This document shows positions 15,425-18,153 of a stretch of 18,153 bases of DNA, in pieces. Source of the DNA: UBA4572 sp049965515 (lineage in GTDB: Bacteria > Nitrospirota > Leptospirillia > Leptospirillales > Leptospirillaceae); assembly GCA_049965515.1 (NCBI GenBank), contig JBMFWG010000036.1:1-18153 (forward strand), in the 5' to 3' direction. The translations under genes and the position numbers were made by a program. The notes below the pieces were generated by a model. It did not search any database and was not told the origin of the DNA. It saw only the letters and a list, made by a program, of their open reading frames with translations. Positions within the stretch are counted from its first letter, which is position 1. Every line of letters starts with the position of its first letter.

Positions 15425-16084
15425 GGGAGCGGAAATGACGGCGGGGAAGGCGGGACAGAGATCGGTGCAGGGGCATTTTTCGCAGAGGGGGCGACGGGCC
15501 AGGCAGACCCGACGTCCATGAAGGAGAAGACGAGACGCGGCAAGGCCCCAGTCCTTCTCGGGAATAAGTTGTGCCAGATCCCGCTCGACTCTCTCGGGAT
15601 CGTCGGACGCGGTGAGTCCAAGCCTTTTTGAGACTCTTCCCACATGGGTGTCGACGAAGATGGCGGGCCGGGAAAAGCCGTGGAAGAGAACGACGCTGGC
15701 CGTCTTTCGTCCGACGCCGGGGAGGGTGACGAGTTCTTCCATCGTTCCGGGGACATTCCCCTGGTATCGGGTGGCGAGTGCCTGGGCGAGCTCCTTTACA
15801 TGCTGGGCCTTTCTTCGAAAAAATCCGGTGGGTCGGAGAAGGATTTCGAGTTCGGAGATGCTGGCTTCTGCCAGGGCCGCCGGGGTGGGAAATCGGGAAA
15901 ACAGCCTGGGGGTGACACGGTTAACCGTCAGGTCGGTGGTCTGGGCGGAAAGAACCGTGGCGACGAGGAGCTCGAAAGGGTTTCGGAAGTCGAGTTCGGT
16001 CTGGGGGTCGGGAATCGTCCCGGCCAGCCTGGAGAGGATTTTTGTGAGGCGTTCTTTTTTTTGCTCCAGGGGTTCTTCTTTCAA
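15398..16084 (-). CDS. nth: endonuclease III (DNA glycosylase/AP lyase)
   Basis: Nth removes oxidised pyrimidines and nicks the abasic site in base-excision repair. The 228-residue protein has the helix-hairpin-helix LPGVGRKTASVVL with catalytic lysine K127, catalytic aspartate D145 in VDTHVGRVSKRLG, and the 4Fe-4S cluster ligands C194, C201, C204 and C210 in the family spacing C-x6-C-x2-C-x5-C. A short Arg-rich tail ends the protein. The TTG start overlaps the stop of the GH15 gene as TTGA, with no strong ribosome site, so it is probably translated by coupling. The MutY family is excluded by length and by the KTAS motif. Confidence 0.96.
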   Translation of the reverse strand: MKEEPLEQKKERLTKILSRLAGTIPDPQTELDFRNPFELLVATVLSAQTTDLTVNRVTPRLFSRFPTPAALAEASISELEILLRPTGFFRRKAQHVKELAQALATRYQGNVPGTMEELVTLPGVGRKTASVVLFHGFSRPAIFVDTHVGRVSKRLGLTASDDPERVERDLAQLIPEKDWGLAASRLLLHGRRVCLARRPLCEKCPCTDLCPAFPAVISAPLRRGRRRV

Positions 16085-18045
16085 TGTCCATCATCCCAGG
16101 GGTGTTTTTCCGGGGAGGACTGACAGAGTTCCACCATGGTGAGAACCCATTCGGCATGGCTCCATGTCAGAGGGGAGGCCGAGCGGACAGCCAGGGTCCG
16201 GGGGTGGTACTGCTCCGCCAGCATCCCCGAGCCCGCGGCTCTTTCGACGACCCAGTCGAGGAGGGCGCGAACGTTCTCCGAGTGCAGTGGATCGGGAATG
16301 GTCCGAATCAGCCATCGCGCCTTCCAGAGGGTCGCGATAATCCAGGGATTTCCTGGATGAGCCGGATTCTCCCGGTAGTAGGAATCGTTGGCATACCGAA
16401 TGACCCCCCCTTCGGGCAGGGTGAGGCGGCGAAAGAGATGCTCCATGGCCGGAGCGAGCCTGGTGTCCTGGGGAGAGAAGATGTCGAGCCAGAAGAGCGC
16501 CGACAGGCTAGAGTCCGGGACAGGGTCGGAGGTGAGGGAGCCGTTGGCTTCGAGTTTGAGCCCCCGCAGGAATGTCTGGGAGGCGGGATCAAAGAGACGT
16601 TCGGCCAGAGACTCTTTCATGACCACGGCAATTTTCTCGAACTCCTGGGCAAAGGAGGTGTCTCCGAATCTTCGGGCCATGCGTGAGGCCGAAAAAAGGC
16701 CCGCAATGACCGTGGCCACAGTGAAGGTCCAGATCCCCGCCCGTTCCTCCCACAAGTCGTAGGAGGGGCAGGGAAGGCCGCTGGTGGAGCTCCGGAAGCC
16801 TGCCAGAAAGTGCGCTGAAGGGAGGACGAAGGAGCGGTAGAGCCCATAGAGCGAGTCGATGTCACGGTATCGTTCGATATGTCGCTCGAAGGCCCAGATG
16901 GACAAGGCGGTCTCATCCTCCTGAATCGGGAACTCAGGGGTTCCGGGAACTCCTGAAGGATGCCAGGAGGAGCCGGGAGAGAGGGAGGGGTGGTATTTGT
17001 GGAGCAAAAACCCTTCCCGGGAGAGAAGCCCCGGAAGAAGATCGTAGAAGCGGCGGGTCAGATCGCCGAATCCGGCCATATCGAGTGCATGGGCGATGAT
17101 GGCGCCGTCCCGGGGCCAGAGGTAGGAGTAGGTATCCCGGGAGAGGGAGAGAGAGTCCGAGTCGACGGCTGCCACGATGGCCCCGTTGGCGCTCATGTGG
17201 TTTTTCAGGATGAAGAGGCTATGGCGCATCAGCTTGAGATAGCTCTCCGGGATCCGGTTGGAACAGGCCACCGGTGTGTCGAGCCAGAAGTCATAGAAGC
17301 TTCGGCATCGGGAGAGGGAAAGGGCCGGGGGGGCGGCGACCACCCGGGAGAGCAAATCGGTGGCCCTCCCATAAGAGGAGGCGGCCACAAGAACGGAGGT
17401 CCTTTCCACGACGCCTCCAGGAGGCACGGTCAGCCAGATGGAATAGACCGAGTCCACTGCCCCCTGTGCGATGGGATTGCCCCCCAGCTCCCCGTCCTCG
17501 GCATCGCGCCAGGTTCCTTCACGATGGGCATGGCGGGTGCCACAGGCGTAGCCATCGATCCGGGGCCTGTCGCCGTCGAGGGTTGTCATGAGGAAGTAAA
17601 AATTGTCCTTGTAGTGAAGCATCGCACCATGGTCAGAAAGAAACGAGGCCGTATTGCCGATGTCGGAATTGGCAATATCCATGTCGAAGTGAAAAAAGAC
17701 CCGGAGGGGGATTTCAATCTCCGAGGCATTCTCGACCCGGAGATGGCGATAGAGGATGTCGTCGTTGGTATCGACCCAGTCGGTCAGAAGAAGCGCGAGG
17801 GAGGGAAGGGAATGCAGCGCAATCCGGGTACGAACAACAGGGGCCCGGGATTCGTATTCCCGGGAGAGAACATGTTCGGGGGCAATCCACTCGAAGCCGG
17901 CTACAGAGGAGACGCCGATTCGGCAGATGCGCCCACCTACATGGCTCTCCTTTCCGACATGAGGATAGGTCAGCTCCCGAATGGAAGCCGAAGGATCGAA
18001 GGAGACGAAGAGCCGTCCGTTTGTAAGGGGATGTTCCCTGGCCAA
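16081..18045 (-). CDS. GH15 family glycoside hydrolase (glucoamylase-like)
   Basis: This 654-residue enzyme should hydrolyse alpha-glucosidic bonds, for example in glycogen-derived maltodextrins or trehalose. There is an N-terminal beta-sandwich domain (about 1-250) and a catalytic alpha-barrel (about 260-640). Barrel motifs include YLWPRDGA (308-315), SYDLWEERAGIWTF (428-441) with E433/E434 containing the probable general acid, and GMLAEQYHP (607-615) with probable general base E611, then SPLTWSHAEWV. No signal peptide is seen, so it is likely cytosolic. The TTG start is supported by AGGAG five bases upstream. It overlaps nth by four bases. Some GH15 members are trehalases or glucodextranases; the substrate cannot be told from sequence alone. 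Confidence 0.92.
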   Translation of the reverse strand: MAREHPLTNGRLFVSFDPSASIRELTYPHVGKESHVGGRICRIGVSSVAGFEWIAPEHVLSREYESRAPVVRTRIALHSLPSLALLLTDWVDTNDDILYRHLRVENASEIEIPLRVFFHFDMDIANSDIGNTASFLSDHGAMLHYKDNFYFLMTTLDGDRPRIDGYACGTRHAHREGTWRDAEDGELGGNPIAQGAVDSVYSIWLTVPPGGVVERTSVLVAASSYGRATDLLSRVVAAPPALSLSRCRSFYDFWLDTPVACSNRIPESYLKLMRHSLFILKNHMSANGAIVAAVDSDSLSLSRDTYSYLWPRDGAIIAHALDMAGFGDLTRRFYDLLPGLLSREGFLLHKYHPSLSPGSSWHPSGVPGTPEFPIQEDETALSIWAFERHIERYRDIDSLYGLYRSFVLPSAHFLAGFRSSTSGLPCPSYDLWEERAGIWTFTVATVIAGLFSASRMARRFGDTSFAQEFEKIAVVMKESLAERLFDPASQTFLRGLKLEANGSLTSDPVPDSSLSALFWLDIFSPQDTRLAPAMEHLFRRLTLPEGGVIRYANDSYYRENPAHPGNPWIIATLWKARWLIRTIPDPLHSENVRALLDWVVERAAGSGMLAEQYHPRTLAVRSASPLTWSHAEWVLTMVELCQSSPEKHPWDDGH

Positions 18046-18058
18046 GGAGTCTCCTGAT

Positions 18059-18078
18059 TGGAGGTGGAGGGACAGAAT
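18059..18078 (-). other. implied omega-RNA guide segment (insertion-site flank)
   Basis: If the adjoining element is an IS200/IS605 right end, the twenty bases directly after its terminal TCAA would be the guide part of the TnpB-associated RNA. Here that is flank DNA just upstream of the GH15 ribosome site. This is inferred from how TnpB omega-RNAs are built, not from a visible motif in the segment. Confidence 0.4.
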
Positions 18079-18153
18079 TTGACATCCTCCCCTTCCTCTC
18101 GCTTCGCAAGCCTTGCAAGCGGAAAGGAAGGGGATTCCGACGGCGGACTAAGC
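18079..18153 (-). mobile_element. right end of an IS200/IS605-type element with omega-RNA 3' scaffold
   Basis: Reading the minus strand, GGAATCCCC leads into a long hairpin and then GGGGAGGATGTCAA. The outer stem is 9 bp perfect (18089-18097 with 18125-18133), then an internal loop, 5 bp (18100-18104 with 18117-18121), and 5 bp at the tip (18106-18110 with 18112-18116). Ends of tnpB-bearing IS200/IS605 elements typically have a GGAATCC, hairpin, GGAGGATGTCAA layout, and TCAA is the right cleavage site known for IS608. A TAG at 18150-18148 could be the stop of tnpB, whose body would lie beyond the window. No transposase sequence is visible, so a solo remnant is possible. Confidence 0.6.

Noticed and set aside
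18079..18153. Interpreting the right-edge hairpin as a simple terminator
   Set aside because: It lacks a U-tract, and the GGAATCC/GGATGTCAA frame fits an IS200/605 end much better.
1..18153. tRNA, rRNA, CRISPR array or prophage genes
   Set aside because: No cloverleaf, regularly spaced repeats, integrase or phage structural motifs were seen on either strand.

Overview
The window reads almost entirely on the minus strand and is gene-dense. It looks like the chromosome of a Gram-negative bacterium: it carries a nearly complete Kdo (LPS inner-core sugar) branch, a heptose kinase and a QseG-like lipoprotein. The high GC content, frequent GTG/TTG starts and this gene order suggest an acidophilic Nitrospirota such as Leptospirillum. 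That assignment is inference from memory of the gene order, not a database match.

In the direction of transcription (right to left) the window starts with what looks like the right end of an IS200/IS605-type element (18079-18153): a long bulged hairpin framed by GGAATCC and GGATG, ending in TCAA. This is the usual 3' end of a TnpB omega-RNA; the tnpB gene itself would lie outside the window. Thirty-three bases downstream begins a cytosolic GH15 glucoamylase-type enzyme, coupled by a TTGA overlap to endonuclease III (nth). A promoter overlapping the nth stop codon drives a small DUF2892 membrane protein.

After a 0.4 kb gene-free stretch with a good sigma-70 promoter and a structured leader comes a ten-gene string: lepA, lepB, rfaE1 (heptose-7-P kinase), kdsB, pyrG, kdsA, kdsD, kdsC, pgsA, plsY. 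Most neighbours overlap by 4-7 bases, so they are probably one translationally coupled operon. It joins all four Kdo steps from ribulose-5-P to CMP-Kdo with the CTP synthase that supplies KdsB and with two phospholipid enzymes. In effect it is an envelope-building operon headed by a translation factor and signal peptidase I.

An AT-rich island (about 4780-4925) follows, with a near-consensus promoter for an M23 (LytM) peptidase with one membrane anchor. After a hairpin and a second promoter comes a three-gene unit: sensor kinase, lipoprotein with C-terminal coiled coil, and sigma-54-dependent response regulator. This order matches the enterobacterial GlrK-QseG-GlrR envelope-stress system. The regulator has a GAFTSA variant of the GAFTGA loop, and its last codons and stop lie in a perfect 15-bp hairpin. 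The first 124 bases hold no gene I can support.

I saw no tRNA, rRNA or CRISPR array. The least ordinary signals are the IS200/605 right end with its implied guide, the variant GlrKR-like module, and the structured lepA leader.
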